Assembly (NCBI GenBank): GCA_015062085.1 | Contig: SUVI01000003.1 | Location: 5,200 to 69,199, forward strand | Length of the DNA stretch: 64,000 nt | Origin: Planctomycetaceae bacterium | GTDB taxonomy: Bacteria; Planctomycetota; Planctomycetia; Pirellulales; Thermoguttaceae | Direction of reading: 5' to 3' | Shown here: piece by piece, positions 17,597 to 26,765 of the stretch | Layout: each line of letters opens with the position of its first letter | How positions within the stretch are numbered: the stretch's first letter is position 1 | The notes under the pieces: generated by a model | The model's database searches: none | Told to the model about the DNA's origin: nothing | What the model saw: the letters and a program-made list of their open reading frames with translations, nothing else | Program-made: the position numbers and the translations under genes

Positions 17597-18886
17597 ATGC
17601 ACGAAACCCAAATAACGATCGAAAAGATCCGTGCCCGGCAGATCCTCGACAGCCGCGGGATGCCGACGGTGGAAGTGGACGTTCATCTGGCAGACGGGAC
17701 CATCGGAACAGCCTCCGTCCCCAGCGGTTTGAGCCGAGGACGGCACGAAGCGGTCGAACTGCGTGACGGTATCCGCGATTTCTACAATGGCAAAAGCGTC
17801 TGGCAGGCCGTCCATAATGTGCACAAGATCCTCTCGGAGGAACTGCGCGGTGAAGACGTACGGGATCAGCGCAGGATCGATGACCGAATGATCGAGCTGG
17901 ACGGAACGCACGATAAACGGAACCTCGGCGCAAACACAGTGCTCGGTGTTTCGCTTGCGTGTGCACGAGCGGCAGCCAATTCTCTCCGCGTACCTCTTTT
18001 TCGGCATCTTGGCGGCCTTTTCGCGCATTCGCTCCCCGTACCGATGGTGAATGTCCTTAACGGCGGCGTTCACGCAGATGATCCGCTCGACATTCAAGAA
18101 TTCATGCTCGTTCCGCAGGGCTTCCGAAGTTTCAGCGACGCGCTGCGGGCCGTCTGTGAGACATTCTACGCACTGAAAACGCTCCTTCGAGAACGCGGAC
18201 TCTCGACAAATGTGGGAGATGAAGGGGGTTTTGCACCCAATATCCCGTCCCATGAGCAGGCATTCGAGCTTCTCGTGGATGCGATGCGCCGTGCGGGATA
18301 CATTCCGGGAGAGCAAATGCAGATCGCCATAGACACCGCCGCGAATGAGCTTTTTCTTGAAGACGGACACTACCGGCTCGGTGAGACGCAGTACTCGACG
18401 GAGGAACTGATCCGGCTTTACGAAAAATGGAGCGAAGATTACCCTCTCTGCTCTATCGAGGACGGCTTGGCGCAGGATGAGTGGGACGGCTGGACGCAGC
18501 TGACGGAACTGCTCGGCAGGAAGCTGCAGATCGTCGGCGATGACCTTTTCTGCACGAATACGGATCTTTTAAAGACCGGCATCCAGAAACACGCCGCGAA
18601 TGCGGTCCTCATCAAGCCGAACCAGGTCGGCACGCTCACGGAAACATTCGAGGCGATCCGGCTCGCGAAAAAACATGGTCTGCGCACCATCATCAGTCAC
18701 CGAAGCGGCGAGACGACCGACTCTTTCATCTCGGACCTTGCCGTGGCGGTACAGGCGGACTTCATCAAATCCGGAAGCGTCTCACGTACCGAACGGACCT
18801 CGAAATATAATCAGCTCCTGCGCATCGAGCAGTACCTCGCCCAGCACTCCATTCCGACGGAAAGAGAAAGCGGAAAACTGGAATAA
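17597..18886 (+). CDS. eno: Enolase, divergent
   Basis: Interconverts 2-phosphoglycerate and phosphoenolpyruvate in glycolysis. ATG 17597 (after AGGAG) gives 429 aa, the usual enolase length; earlier in-frame starts would add a tail with no family support. Conserved parts are LDSRGMPTVEVDV, GGVHADDPLDIQEFM, VGDEGGFAPN, the metal site SIEDGLAQDEW, GDDLFCTN, catalytic Lys in LIKPNQVGT, and SHRSGETTD. The mobile loop reads SGLSRGRHEA where most enolases have SGASTG, and a few metal-site neighbours also differ. Either a lineage-specific enolase or a paralogue; the catalytic residues look complete. Confidence 0.92.
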   Translation: MHETQITIEKIRARQILDSRGMPTVEVDVHLADGTIGTASVPSGLSRGRHEAVELRDGIRDFYNGKSVWQAVHNVHKILSEELRGEDVRDQRRIDDRMIELDGTHDKRNLGANTVLGVSLACARAAANSLRVPLFRHLGGLFAHSLPVPMVNVLNGGVHADDPLDIQEFMLVPQGFRSFSDALRAVCETFYALKTLLRERGLSTNVGDEGGFAPNIPSHEQAFELLVDAMRRAGYIPGEQMQIAIDTAANELFLEDGHYRLGETQYSTEELIRLYEKWSEDYPLCSIEDGLAQDEWDGWTQLTELLGRKLQIVGDDLFCTNTDLLKTGIQKHAANAVLIKPNQVGTLTETFEAIRLAKKHGLRTIISHRSGETTDSFISDLAVAVQADFIKSGSVSRTERTSKYNQLLRIEQYLAQHSIPTERESGKLE

Positions 18887-18913
18887 AACCGGCAAAATGC
18901 GAACTCTGCGGGT

Positions 18914-20332
18914 TCATTTCAGACACAAAACTTTCGGGATCTTCGGCATCTCCTGTACGCTTTCCGATACCAAAGCTCCCTCCGCGTCAGGAAGATACGT
19001 AAAACGCTTCTGCTGCTCACAAGACCCCCAAAGCAGCATAAAAAGACAAAACAGAAGGCATCCGAATGAACAGCCTGCGCTTTCCTTTTCGATTTCTTTT
19101 AAGTTTCCGCGGTTTTTCCGGAGATTTTTTCCGGAAAAGACCGACTCCTGCTGAGAATTCGGCTCTAAAATTTTCCAGGCCTCCTCACTGCGTTTCTTTT
19201 TTCTTTCCTCTTCCTCTTTTTCCATCCTTGAAAGAAATTCCTGCGAAAAACTCAAGGACAGCAAAGGCTCCGTCCCCTGCGTCAGCGCCTCAATGAATTC
19301 CACACACGAATCGAAACGCTCGGACGGCTCGGGAGAAAGCGCTCTCTGCAGCGCACGGTTCGTACGTGCGTCCAGCCATTCGACGACCGACGGTCTCCCC
19401 GTCGATTTCAGAACACCGAGCGCCACAGGATTTTCTCCCTGAAACGGCAGCGAGCCGGAAAGAAGTTCGTAGGCAGTCGAAGCGAGCGCGTACTGATCCG
19501 CCGATTTATCCTGCGGACGTGAAAGAAACTGCTCCGGCGCCATGTAGTGCGGCGTTCCCGACCCCAGACGGCAGAATTCCGGATGCGGGATGGTGCCGGA
19601 GACCATATGGATCCGCGATGCGATCCCGAAATCGATGAGCCACGGGACCGGCGTGCCGTTCTGGTACGTAAACATGATGTTCGACGGTTTCACGTCACGG
19701 TGGATGATGCCTCGGGAATGCGCCAGATCCAGAGCCTGCGCGATCGGACACAAGATCGCCTGCACGTAATTCACCGGGATACCGCGTTCATACCCCGGCT
19801 GCGCGAGAAACCAGTCGCGAAGTGTTCCAGCCTCAGCATACGCCATGACGAGAAACCATCCGAAATCCGGGTCGTGGAACATTCCGTGGATCGGGCAGAT
19901 ATTCGGGTGACTCAGCATTTTTGTGAGATGGAAGACCCGCCTGACTTCCGTCATGGCCGAATCGTTTCCGCGCAGCCTGTCCGAGAGGATCTTGCAGACG
20001 ACCTGCCGGACGACTTCACCACCTTCGATCTGCTCCGCCAGCCAAGTCTGCCCCATCCCGCCAGTTGCAATGTGCTGGACGAGCCGGTAATTCCGGTGCT
20101 CGCCAAGCCGATAGCCGGGATGAAGAGCGTCAAATTGCCGAATGTCGTAGTTTACCTCATCCGGCTGAAGCGTCGCCATGCTGTTTAAAGTATTCGCCCC
20201 GAATGTTCCCCCGAATGCCCGATCTTTTTCAGCAGACCGATCCGTGTGCGGTATCTCATTCATGTGCATTTCCGATCTATCAAAACAAAGGTCCCAGGGA
20301 GAAAGATCCCCAAGTTTATACATCAACGTCAT
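18914..20332 (-). CDS. Membrane-anchored Ser/Thr protein kinase (Hanks type)
   Basis: Complete kinase domain around residues 75-345: Gly loop IATGGMGQTW, ATP-site Lys in VVCKIL, catalytic loop IIHRDVKPSN, metal site LIDFGIAS and the APE-like MAPEQF. After it come a basic, Glu/Lys-rich linker and one hydrophobic segment near residues 432-448 (CSFGCLLFCLFMLLWGS), then a short tail. No sensor domain follows the membrane segment. The start is uncertain: 20332 has a fair AAGAAG site, 20269 is an alternative. Its stop is 28 bp from the enolase stop, tail to tail. Confidence 0.87.
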   Translation of the reverse strand: MTLMYKLGDLSPWDLCFDRSEMHMNEIPHTDRSAEKDRAFGGTFGANTLNSMATLQPDEVNYDIRQFDALHPGYRLGEHRNYRLVQHIATGGMGQTWLAEQIEGGEVVRQVVCKILSDRLRGNDSAMTEVRRVFHLTKMLSHPNICPIHGMFHDPDFGWFLVMAYAEAGTLRDWFLAQPGYERGIPVNYVQAILCPIAQALDLAHSRGIIHRDVKPSNIMFTYQNGTPVPWLIDFGIASRIHMVSGTIPHPEFCRLGSGTPHYMAPEQFLSRPQDKSADQYALASTAYELLSGSLPFQGENPVALGVLKSTGRPSVVEWLDARTNRALQRALSPEPSERFDSCVEFIEALTQGTEPLLSLSFSQEFLSRMEKEEEERKKKRSEEAWKILEPNSQQESVFSGKNLRKNRGNLKEIEKESAGCSFGCLLFCLFMLLWGSCEQQKRFTYLPDAEGALVSESVQEMPKIPKVLCLK

Positions 20333-20392
20333 CTTCTTTCATTTTACCCCAAAAAACCGCATACCGCAAGGGGGACCAACAAAAATAAAACA

Positions 20393-20580
20393 GGTCCATC
20401 CGGGAACTGCGCCCCGGTTTTACCACTGAAAACACAGAAAACTCACAGAGTCACACTGAAAGGGAACACGAAAAGCACGAAAAAACGCGGATCTCACGAA
20501 ATTTTTTAAAAACAATGGAATTTTTTAAAAACAACTTCGTGTCTTTTCGCATCTTTCGGGAAATTCGTGTCAGGGCACAT
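20393..20580 (-). repeat. Dispersed palindromic repeat, copy D (partial, inverted)
   Basis: Left end GGTCCATCCGGGAACTGCG, then TTTTACCACTGAAAACACAG, ATCTCACGAAATTTTTTAAA and CGTGAAATTCGTGTCAG-like sequence (here GGGAAATTCGTGTCAGGGC). The far end is missing. From 20581 to 20762 there is only AT-rich leader with no gene. Confidence 0.8.
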
Positions 20581-20762
20581 TCCAGCCTTTTTTCCTCTTT
20601 TCTTTAAAATTTCAACTCCTCCCCCCTGTCTTTTTTTGTGATTTTGTGTTAAACTGGGGACGTTGTGCGGTTTCCGACCGCGTTTTTGCCCGGTATCGGC
20701 CTGATGCGCCCAGATATTCCGGGAAAACAGACACCTGCCCTTAAAAAAATTGGAGATCCTGC

Positions 20763-21890
20763 ATGAAAAAAACACGTAAGACGATCGTTTCCATGCTTTC
20801 CGCCGTTTCGTCCGGTCTCGCTGTTTCATCCGGCATCGCTCTTTCTGCTCTGCTTCTGCCGGTCAACTCAGCAAACGCAGTCGAAGCCCTCTACACCGTG
20901 CCGGAAGGGACCGTTTCCATCACTCCCGCCGACTTCGCGCCGCTCGCCGAGCCGGAAATGCTCTTCCCGAATGAAAAGACCAAAGGACTTGAACAGTGGG
21001 TCCCGAACAAAGCGAAAGATCCATCCATCATCTGGTTCCGCGACCGTTACCTCATGTATTTCTCGATCTTCCCGACCAAAGACACGCCCATCGACTGCTG
21101 CCTGGGCATCGGCATCGCGGAGAGCAAAGACCTCGTTCAGTGGGACGTGGTCGGAGTGATCCCGCCGCTGACGGAGATCGACAAAAAAGGCTGCGGCGCA
21201 CCATGCGTCAAAGTCTGGGATGACCAGGTCCACATTTTCTATCAGTCCTACGGCAACGGCCCGAAAGACGCGATCATTTACGCGACGTCGAAAGATGGGA
21301 TCAAATTCACGCCGCATGAACAGAATCCGATCTTCTTCCCCTCCGGTAACTGGTCGAACGGACGGGCGATCGACGCAGATTTCTTTGAATTCAAAGGCAA
21401 GTGTTTCCTTTACGTCGCGACTCGCGATCCTGCCGGAAAGATCCAGAAACTCGCCGTCGCCGTCGCTGATGACCGCGATGAGCTTGGTCGTCCGAACTGG
21501 AAACTCGCGAAAGATGCGCCGATCCTGGAACCGGAACTTCCGTGGGAGACCCGCTGCATCGAAGCACCGACCGTCATTGAACGCAATGGCCGTGCGTACA
21601 TGTTCTACGCAGGCGGGTACAACAATGACCCGCAGCACATCGGCGTGGCGGTGAGCGACGACGGAATCAACTACACACGCCTCTGGGACGTCCCATTCAT
21701 CACGAACGGCCCGGAAGGTCAGTGGAACCGCTCGGAATCCGGTCACCCCGGCATTTTCCAAGACCGCGATGGACAGACGTACCTCTTCTTCCAGGGAAAT
21801 CCGACCAAGGGGAAGACTTGGTATCTCTCGAAAGTCAAGATCGGCTGGAAGCAGGGCGAGAAGTCTGAAATTCCTTACGTGATGGAATGA
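20763..21890 (+). CDS. Secreted GH43-like five-bladed propeller protein
   Basis: A 375-aa protein with a long signal peptide (residues 1-40, cleavage after SANA). The body shows five-bladed propeller strands typical of GH43/GH62/GH117-like enzymes: KDPSIIWFRDRYLMYFS, GIGIAESKDLVQWD, CGAPCVKVWDDQVHIFYQS, DADFFEFKGKCFLYVATRD, CIEAPTVIERNGRAYMFYAGG and GHPGIFQDRDGQTYLFFQG. An early Asp (KDPS), a middle Asp/Glu and a later Glu (EAP) are where the catalytic acids would sit. The substrate cannot be named; it probably acts on plant or host glycans outside the cell. Ribosome site GGAG. Confidence 0.8.
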   Translation: MKKTRKTIVSMLSAVSSGLAVSSGIALSALLLPVNSANAVEALYTVPEGTVSITPADFAPLAEPEMLFPNEKTKGLEQWVPNKAKDPSIIWFRDRYLMYFSIFPTKDTPIDCCLGIGIAESKDLVQWDVVGVIPPLTEIDKKGCGAPCVKVWDDQVHIFYQSYGNGPKDAIIYATSKDGIKFTPHEQNPIFFPSGNWSNGRAIDADFFEFKGKCFLYVATRDPAGKIQKLAVAVADDRDELGRPNWKLAKDAPILEPELPWETRCIEAPTVIERNGRAYMFYAGGYNNDPQHIGVAVSDDGINYTRLWDVPFITNGPEGQWNRSESGHPGIFQDRDGQTYLFFQGNPTKGKTWYLSKVKIGWKQGEKSEIPYVME

Positions 21891-21917
21891 GACGTATGTT
21901 TTTCAGAATCAAACTTT

Positions 21918-21950
21918 AGGAAAGGGGCCGTTTTGCTCCTTTCCTCTTTC
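21918..21950 (+). terminator. Weak terminator after the GH43-like gene
   Basis: AGGAAAGG pairs with CCTTTCCT with inner GGC/GC pairing; the T-run is interrupted, so some read-through into the amidotransferase-fold genes is likely. Confidence 0.5.
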
Positions 21951-21977
21951 CGATAAAATTCAGAAAAGGTTTTCAAA

Positions 21978-22733
21978 ATGAAATTTCCCAAACTTGCGTT
22001 TTCTTCTCTTTTCGCCATTTTGTTTTTCTGCATGAGTCTGAACCTTTGGGCTGCAGAAACGATCCGAGTCGCGATCTACCAGGATAAGGGCGTCGCGAAG
22101 AAAGCCCCGCCGCTTCTGGCAGAGATCCTCGCAAAAGACCCAGCTTTCGAGACGCAGCTCGTGAATGGTCAGGACATTCGGGACGGGATCTTGGATCAGT
22201 TTGACCTTTTCCTGCTTCCCGGAGGCTCCGGACGCGGTGAGGCAGCCTCGATGCAGCCGGAAGGCGTGGAAAAAGTCAAAGAATTCGTTCATTCCGGAAA
22301 AGGTTACCTTGGGATCTGCGCCGGCGCGTATTTTCCGATACAGCAGGAGTTCATGAACGCAAAGACGAAAAGCCCCAAATGGGTGCGCGGTCAGGCAATG
22401 CTGGAAGTCGAGCTGACGGAATCCGGTGTGGAGATATTTGGCGAAGAATTCAAAGAGAAACAGCTCATCCGCTACCATAACGGCCCGATCATCGACATCA
22501 ACGTGGATCCGAACGGCCCGAAAGTCGAAGTTCTTTCCTGGTTCCGAACCGAAGTCTCCAAAGGCGATGCCCCGGTCGGCATCCAGGTCAACTCGCCCGC
22601 CATGGTCAAAACGACTTACGGAAAAGGGCACATCATCACATTCAGTCCGCACCCAGAAAGCAGCGGCAGTGAAACACTGACCCTTTTCGTTCCGCGTGCC
22701 CTGCACTATCTGCAATCCCAACAGTCCAACTAA
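21978..22733 (+). CDS. Secreted BPL_N / class I amidotransferase-fold protein, copy 1
   Basis: A 251-aa protein with a signal peptide (cleavage near LWAAE). The domain is of the BPL_N type, a class I glutamine amidotransferase-like fold: RVAIYQDKGV, then FLLPGGSGRGEA, the nucleophile elbow GICAGAYF with Cys near residue 117, and a late His-x-Glu in FSPHPES. All three triad residues are visible, but the secreted location makes glutamine hydrolysis unlikely; the real substrate is unknown. The next gene, 22 bp downstream, is a full-length relative, so the pair arose by tandem duplication. Confidence 0.82.
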   Translation: MKFPKLAFSSLFAILFFCMSLNLWAAETIRVAIYQDKGVAKKAPPLLAEILAKDPAFETQLVNGQDIRDGILDQFDLFLLPGGSGRGEAASMQPEGVEKVKEFVHSGKGYLGICAGAYFPIQQEFMNAKTKSPKWVRGQAMLEVELTESGVEIFGEEFKEKQLIRYHNGPIIDINVDPNGPKVEVLSWFRTEVSKGDAPVGIQVNSPAMVKTTYGKGHIITFSPHPESSGSETLTLFVPRALHYLQSQQSN

Positions 22734-22755
22734 AACCTTTCATTAAGGAGTCCAA

Positions 22756-23604
22756 ATGAGAGCCAGAATTTTTAGTTTTTCCATTTTTTCATTCCTTCTT
22801 TTCACCGCGGCAGCCTGCCTCCAGGCAACCGAACCTGCGGCACCTTCCGGATCATCGGAAGTGAGCCAGGAAGCGGCTGCTGAAACTCCAGCTTCAGGTA
22901 AACTGAAGGTCGCGATCTACAGTCTGAGTATGCAGAAAAAACGGATCGCGCATATTCTTGAAGAGGACGGCGCGTTTGAATGTACCCCAGTCAGCGGTGA
23001 AGACATCAAAAACGGCATTCTTGAAGGATTCGATTTCGTTCTTCTTCCCGGAGGCAGCGGTCGCGGTCAGGCAAGATCGATGCAGCCGGAAGGGGTCGCC
23101 AACCTCAAGAAATTCGTTCATGACGGAAACGGTTACTTGGGGATCTGCGCCGGCGCGTACTTTCCGATGCAGCAGGGATTCCTGAACGGAAACACCAAAA
23201 GCCCGAAATGGCTTCGCGGAGAAGAGCATCTCGATCTTGAATTAACAGAAGAAGGCCTAGAAGTCTTTGGAGAAGAGTTCCGCGGGATCCAGAAAGTCCG
23301 CTACGCTAACGGACCGGTCTTCGACATCAACATCGACCCGAATATGCCGCAGGTCGAGGTCCTGGCGTGGTTCCGAAGTGAAACCGCCAAAAACGGCACA
23401 CCAGCCGGCATTCAGGTCAACTCGCCCGCCATGGTCCGGACGACGTACGGAAACGGAATGCTCATCACGTTCAGCCCGCATCCTGAAAGCAGCGACACAC
23501 TGTGCGTTTTCCTTCCGAAAGCCCTCCGCTACATGGCGAAATATCTGAATAAACCGATCCCGGAAAATGCTCCGAATCAGCCGGCAGCGGAAAAGGCAAA
23601 TTAA
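22756..23604 (+). CDS. Secreted BPL_N / class I amidotransferase-fold protein, copy 2
   Basis: A 282-aa tandem relative of the previous gene. The signal peptide is followed by a Ser/Ala/Glu-rich linker (residues 25-50) absent from copy 1, then the same domain: KVAIYSLSMQ, LLPGGSGRGQARSMQPEG, GICAGAYFPMQQ (nucleophile Cys), and FSPHPESSD. The early loop after the first strand is shorter than in copy 1 (YSLSMQKKR versus YQDKGVAKKAPP), and a Pro/Ala tail is added. An AAGGAG site precedes the ATG. The two are probably co-transcribed. Confidence 0.82.
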   Translation: MRARIFSFSIFSFLLFTAAACLQATEPAAPSGSSEVSQEAAAETPASGKLKVAIYSLSMQKKRIAHILEEDGAFECTPVSGEDIKNGILEGFDFVLLPGGSGRGQARSMQPEGVANLKKFVHDGNGYLGICAGAYFPMQQGFLNGNTKSPKWLRGEEHLDLELTEEGLEVFGEEFRGIQKVRYANGPVFDINIDPNMPQVEVLAWFRSETAKNGTPAGIQVNSPAMVRTTYGNGMLITFSPHPESSDTLCVFLPKALRYMAKYLNKPIPENAPNQPAAEKAN

Positions 23605-23630
23605 ACGCGCTTTTCCGGCACTAAAAAACA

Positions 23631-23901
23631 GACTCTTCCGGCAAGTGTGTGACCTGGTCCGCTCTCACCACAGAGAGCGCAGCGCAGAAGAGGCACAGAA
23701 ACACACTGAAAAGAAAAAGGGCGGTGAACGAACCCTGACACGAATTTCACAGAAAATACGAAATGACGCAAATGGATTTTTAAAAATCGAAAATTGTTCG
23801 AGCAGTCTGTTTTTTACTGCTTTTTGCGATAAGATCCGTGTTTCTCTGTGAGTTTTCTGCGGCCTCTGTGGTGAAATGGGTACGCAGTTTCCGGATGAAC
23901 C
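23631..23901 (+). repeat. Dispersed palindromic repeat, copy E
   Basis: GACTCTTCCGGCAAGTG at the left and GGTACGCAGTTTCCGGATGA at the right; between are CACCACAGAGAGCGCAG, CTGACACGAATTTCACAG and GTGAGTTTTCTGCGGCCTC. It marks the left edge of the phage module. Confidence 0.85.
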
Positions 23902-23904
23902 AAA

Positions 23905-23990
23905 AAACAGACGCACCTGAAATTCCATTCCTTGCGGATCCGCCAATACTCGGTATCAGCAGAAAATGGAACATCAGGTGCGTATTTTAT
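23905..23990 (-). terminator. Large terminator-like palindrome at the end of the phage module
   Basis: ACGCACCTGA...TTCCATT (23911-23928) pairs with AATGGAACATCAGGTGCGT (23966-23983). On the minus strand a T-run (CTGTTTTTTGG) follows, so it should end the right-to-left phage transcript. Confidence 0.7.
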
Positions 23991-24005
23991 GAAAAAACGG
24001 CTCTC

Positions 24006-24872
24006 TTAAGCCTCCTGCTCGAAAAGCGGAGCGAAATCCGCAGGATCATAGATCGGCTCACCATGATTCTCTAGAATGGCCCATTTCCCGTCGTCCGCCC
24101 TGAAAAAATGATTCCACCCGAACACCGAGCCGCCGTGATGGACCGCCTTTTGCCGAAACGTAAACGTGATAGCCCAGCAGTATGGCGATTCGCCGTCTTC
24201 AAAGGTCGCACGGTAGAGTTTGTTTGCCGACGCACCTTCAAAAAGCAGCGTACCCGGCGGACAGTCCAGAAATTCCGAGGCGTTGACTTTTCCCTGAGTT
24301 TCCTGGATCCGTACCCACGGCGGGTTTTGCACCTGTGACCAGACAATGACGTGAAGTGCCTGCGGGATCCTCTGGATCACCTTGAAATCCTGCGGGACGG
24401 CTTCCTGCGTATCTTCCCAGACCCACCCGGGAGCTGTCGGCAATTCCGTATCGACGGCCTCCCACGAAAGGCGGTACGTCAGGCGCGTTCCGGATTCCGC
24501 ATCGATCCCGAGATCCAGATCCGTTTCCGTCAGTGTCTCATACTTGATCTCCGCCAATGCCCATCCATCGTAGGAATTCAGACCAAGATGAAGCGCCGAG
24601 ATCTCCTGACGGGTGAGCGTCTTCTCATCCGCCGGCTGAAACGTCAGATGGACGGGAAAAACGGAAGGCCGATTCGGATAAAAAGTGGACGTTCGGTAGT
24701 TGAAAATGTCTGAATTTCCTAAAACATCCCGCGCAAAATTTTCCCTATCTTCCCACCGGACAAGAAACTGCCGGACAGCCTGAAATCCCTCTGCCGTGAA
24801 AGATTCTCTCGGCGAGCCGGCCAGTTCAAAAAATGAGACCGTCGTCTGCGGTACAGAAATTTTATTCGCCAT
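24006..24872 (-). CDS. Unknown phage-module protein, last gene of the operon
   Basis: A 288-aa soluble protein. I start it at ATG 24872 after AGGGAG, not at the longer frame. No family is recognised. It is rich in aromatic residues and short beta-like strands (SVFPVHLTFQP, YRLSWEAVD, ALHVIVWSQV, YCWAITFTFRQ), as in receptor-binding or tail-end beta-sandwich proteins. Residues 60-80 include the Asn-Ser-Asp-Ile-Phe patch followed by a Pro-rich turn. Its position at the 3' end of the module, where tail or fibre genes sit in lambda-like order, makes a virion surface role possible; that is an inference from place alone. Confidence 0.6.
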   Translation of the reverse strand: MANKISVPQTTVSFFELAGSPRESFTAEGFQAVRQFLVRWEDRENFARDVLGNSDIFNYRTSTFYPNRPSVFPVHLTFQPADEKTLTRQEISALHLGLNSYDGWALAEIKYETLTETDLDLGIDAESGTRLTYRLSWEAVDTELPTAPGWVWEDTQEAVPQDFKVIQRIPQALHVIVWSQVQNPPWVRIQETQGKVNASEFLDCPPGTLLFEGASANKLYRATFEDGESPYCWAITFTFRQKAVHHGGSVFGWNHFFRADDGKWAILENHGEPIYDPADFAPLFEQEA

Positions 24873-24961
24873 GCAAAACTCCCTGAAATAAAAAACAGTG
24901 AATGAAAATAGAGATCCGCGTTCCCGAACATGAAACGGAACGAAATGAAACACTTAAAGAC

Positions 24962-25531
24962 TCATACCACGCCCCGCGTCCCGGTCAGGAGCAGATCGTA
25001 GGTGAGGAGCGTAGAAGTGAGATTCTGGATCTGGAGTTCATTCCGCGCAGAGGTGACCGTCCAGCTGGATGCCGGATCGCAGAGCACAAAATGACCGCCA
25101 GGCGGCACAACGACATTCACCAGAGTACCGTCCAAAACATTAGACGCGGCCGTTGAACCTGCATTTACCAGAACGAGCGGAGTCATTTCCGAACGATTAA
25201 AAACGTAAAGCGTACAGAGCGACGCAAACCGGATCGGAATACCGTTCCCGTAAACTACTTGGATCATTTCATCCAAATTGAAGATCACCCCGGAAAAAGG
25301 TGCGACCTCTGCATTCTCCAGAAACCAAAGCGCATCTACGGCAGGCGAGTCGGCCGACACAGCATCACTACTGTTTCCCGAAGAAGACGGATCAGAAGCC
25401 TGTACTCCTCCGGAAAATGCAAGATTCCGACGAAAACGTCCCTGAGTTCGTGTCGCAGATCCCGGAGTCGAAAGATCCTGCCAATTCCAGGAAAGCTCTG
25501 AGACCAAACGGGTTTCAAGTGAAATGGACAT
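24962..25531 (-). CDS. Unknown phage-module protein
   Basis: A 189-aa protein starting at ATG 25531 after AAGGAG. It has a Ser-rich variable loop near residues 45-62, then mostly beta-strand sequence (IQVVYGNGIPIRFASLCTLYV, MTPLVLVNAG, LVNVVVPPGGHFVLC), suggesting a beta-sandwich. No family is recognised. The layout of a short N-terminal arm followed by a compact beta-domain fits a tail-tube, decoration or spike component. It is co-oriented with its neighbours and separated from each by less than 100 bp. Confidence 0.6.
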   Translation of the reverse strand: MSISLETRLVSELSWNWQDLSTPGSATRTQGRFRRNLAFSGGVQASDPSSSGNSSDAVSADSPAVDALWFLENAEVAPFSGVIFNLDEMIQVVYGNGIPIRFASLCTLYVFNRSEMTPLVLVNAGSTAASNVLDGTLVNVVVPPGGHFVLCDPASSWTVTSARNELQIQNLTSTLLTYDLLLTGTRGVV

Positions 25532-25613
25532 TGGAAAAACTCCTTTTATTTGCCAACAAACTGAAACAAAAAACAAAAAACAAAAAACCAGATACTTTCC
25601 TTCACGCCCCGCC

Positions 25614-25985
25614 TCATTCTCCGAAAGTTCTCTGTTCCCACGCAGCGAGCTCGAGCAGGACTTTCCAGTGGTTTACCTCCAGACACTCCATTTTGGCAGA
25701 GAGGAGCGAGCACTGATTCTCCGGAATAAAAAGATCCTCCGCTTCCTCCCGGATCGTGTCGGCAGCCGCCATACTTGGAAGATGTAGTTCCAAAACAGCT
25801 TCCCACCGCCGCCCGGACGGACCACGATTCGTAACGGAAAACGGCCAGGTCTCCATTGAGGAAATGATACCGTACGGTAATTTTTCGCTAACGGTCATGC
25901 CAAATGTGATCGACTCCACAGGTACGAGAACACAAAACCCCGGAGAAAGACTCCAAACTTCACGGATCTTCTGTGCGATATTCAT
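25614..25985 (-). CDS. Small phage connector-like protein
   Basis: A 123-aa protein whose ATG overlaps the stop of the upstream gene by four bases (ATGA), so the two are translationally coupled. It starts with a short amphipathic helix (MNIAQKIREVWSL), followed by a beta-rich region with PSMAAADTIREEAEDLF in the middle and ends in a helix (NHWKVLLELAAWEQ). Size, coupling and place after the head genes fit a tail-terminator or neck protein of lambda-like phages; no motif proves it. Confidence 0.6.
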   Translation of the reverse strand: MNIAQKIREVWSLSPGFCVLVPVESITFGMTVSEKLPYGIISSMETWPFSVTNRGPSGRRWEAVLELHLPSMAAADTIREEAEDLFIPENQCSLLSAKMECLEVNHWKVLLELAAWEQRTFGE

Positions 25986-26590
25986 TGCGTTACCTCCTTA
26001 CAAAAAATTCTGGAAAAATCAGACCAGACGGCGGCCGGTTTGATCTCAACGACACGAAACATTTGATTCGACGGCGTCATGAAGCAGTCACGGTAAAAAA
26101 CGGGAGTTTCCGGTTCCGCGATATGGATCTCGATGATCTGTTCATGATCCTGCGGCAGGATCTTCGCAGGAATTCCCGGCCGAAACAAAAAGTACTCCGG
26201 AAAAGGCGCCCCGGAAGCATCCAGCTGCCAGCGCGGACGGTAAAGATCCAGCGTTTCCGTCAGCTGAAAATGCCGAAGAAGGTCCACCGTCGTACATTTC
26301 CAGCAGTTTCGGACACTTAAATTCTGAACTTTGGAGACCGTCCATCGTACATTTTGCGAGTCAATGAGCCAATCCCCCGGGATCGGTTCCTTAAAAGAAA
26401 GGGATTTTTTAGGAAAGACCCAAACCGCCTCTTCCATGCCGACTGGGGAAGAATTTTGAACACGCTCCAGACAGGAAAGCCGGAGCGCATCCGCGATCGG
26501 ACAAAAAAGCCCGCTGAGAGGACGCGTCCAGTTCAGCGTTTCTTTCCGGTCAAACACCAGAAAATCTTCTTCAGGAAAAATTTTGTTCAT
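25982..26590 (-). CDS. Phage head-tail connector-like protein
   Basis: A 202-aa protein, coupled to the next gene by ATGA. The stretch PGDWLIDSQNVRWTVSKV resembles the 'defines a rule, then measures' beta-pair found in head-tail joining proteins (Gly-Asp-x-Leu-Ile followed by a Trp strand). It is Cys-containing but without a metal-binding spacing. No family call is firm. It sits in the run of small genes that follow the capsid gene, where adaptor and stopper proteins are normally found. Confidence 0.55.
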   Translation of the reverse strand: MNKIFPEEDFLVFDRKETLNWTRPLSGLFCPIADALRLSCLERVQNSSPVGMEEAVWVFPKKSLSFKEPIPGDWLIDSQNVRWTVSKVQNLSVRNCWKCTTVDLLRHFQLTETLDLYRPRWQLDASGAPFPEYFLFRPGIPAKILPQDHEQIIEIHIAEPETPVFYRDCFMTPSNQMFRVVEIKPAAVWSDFSRIFCKEVTQ

Positions 26591-26765
26591 CGGAAATTTC
26601 CATTTCTCTCTTCATGAAAAAAACAAAGTCCATCCGGATGACCGATACATCCGGATCCCAAAATACAAAACAGCTCCATCCCGGTATCCAGAAACGCCAG
26701 AGGTCCGCATGAAAAAACTGCTTCAGGACCGCTGGATATTCCGAGACGGTTCCAACTCCGTCACG

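Noticed and set aside
26612..26710. 32-aa minus-strand frame between two phage genes
   Set aside because: Too short and unsupported by a ribosome site or family, though similar in style to the accepted 54-aa gene that has ATGA coupling.
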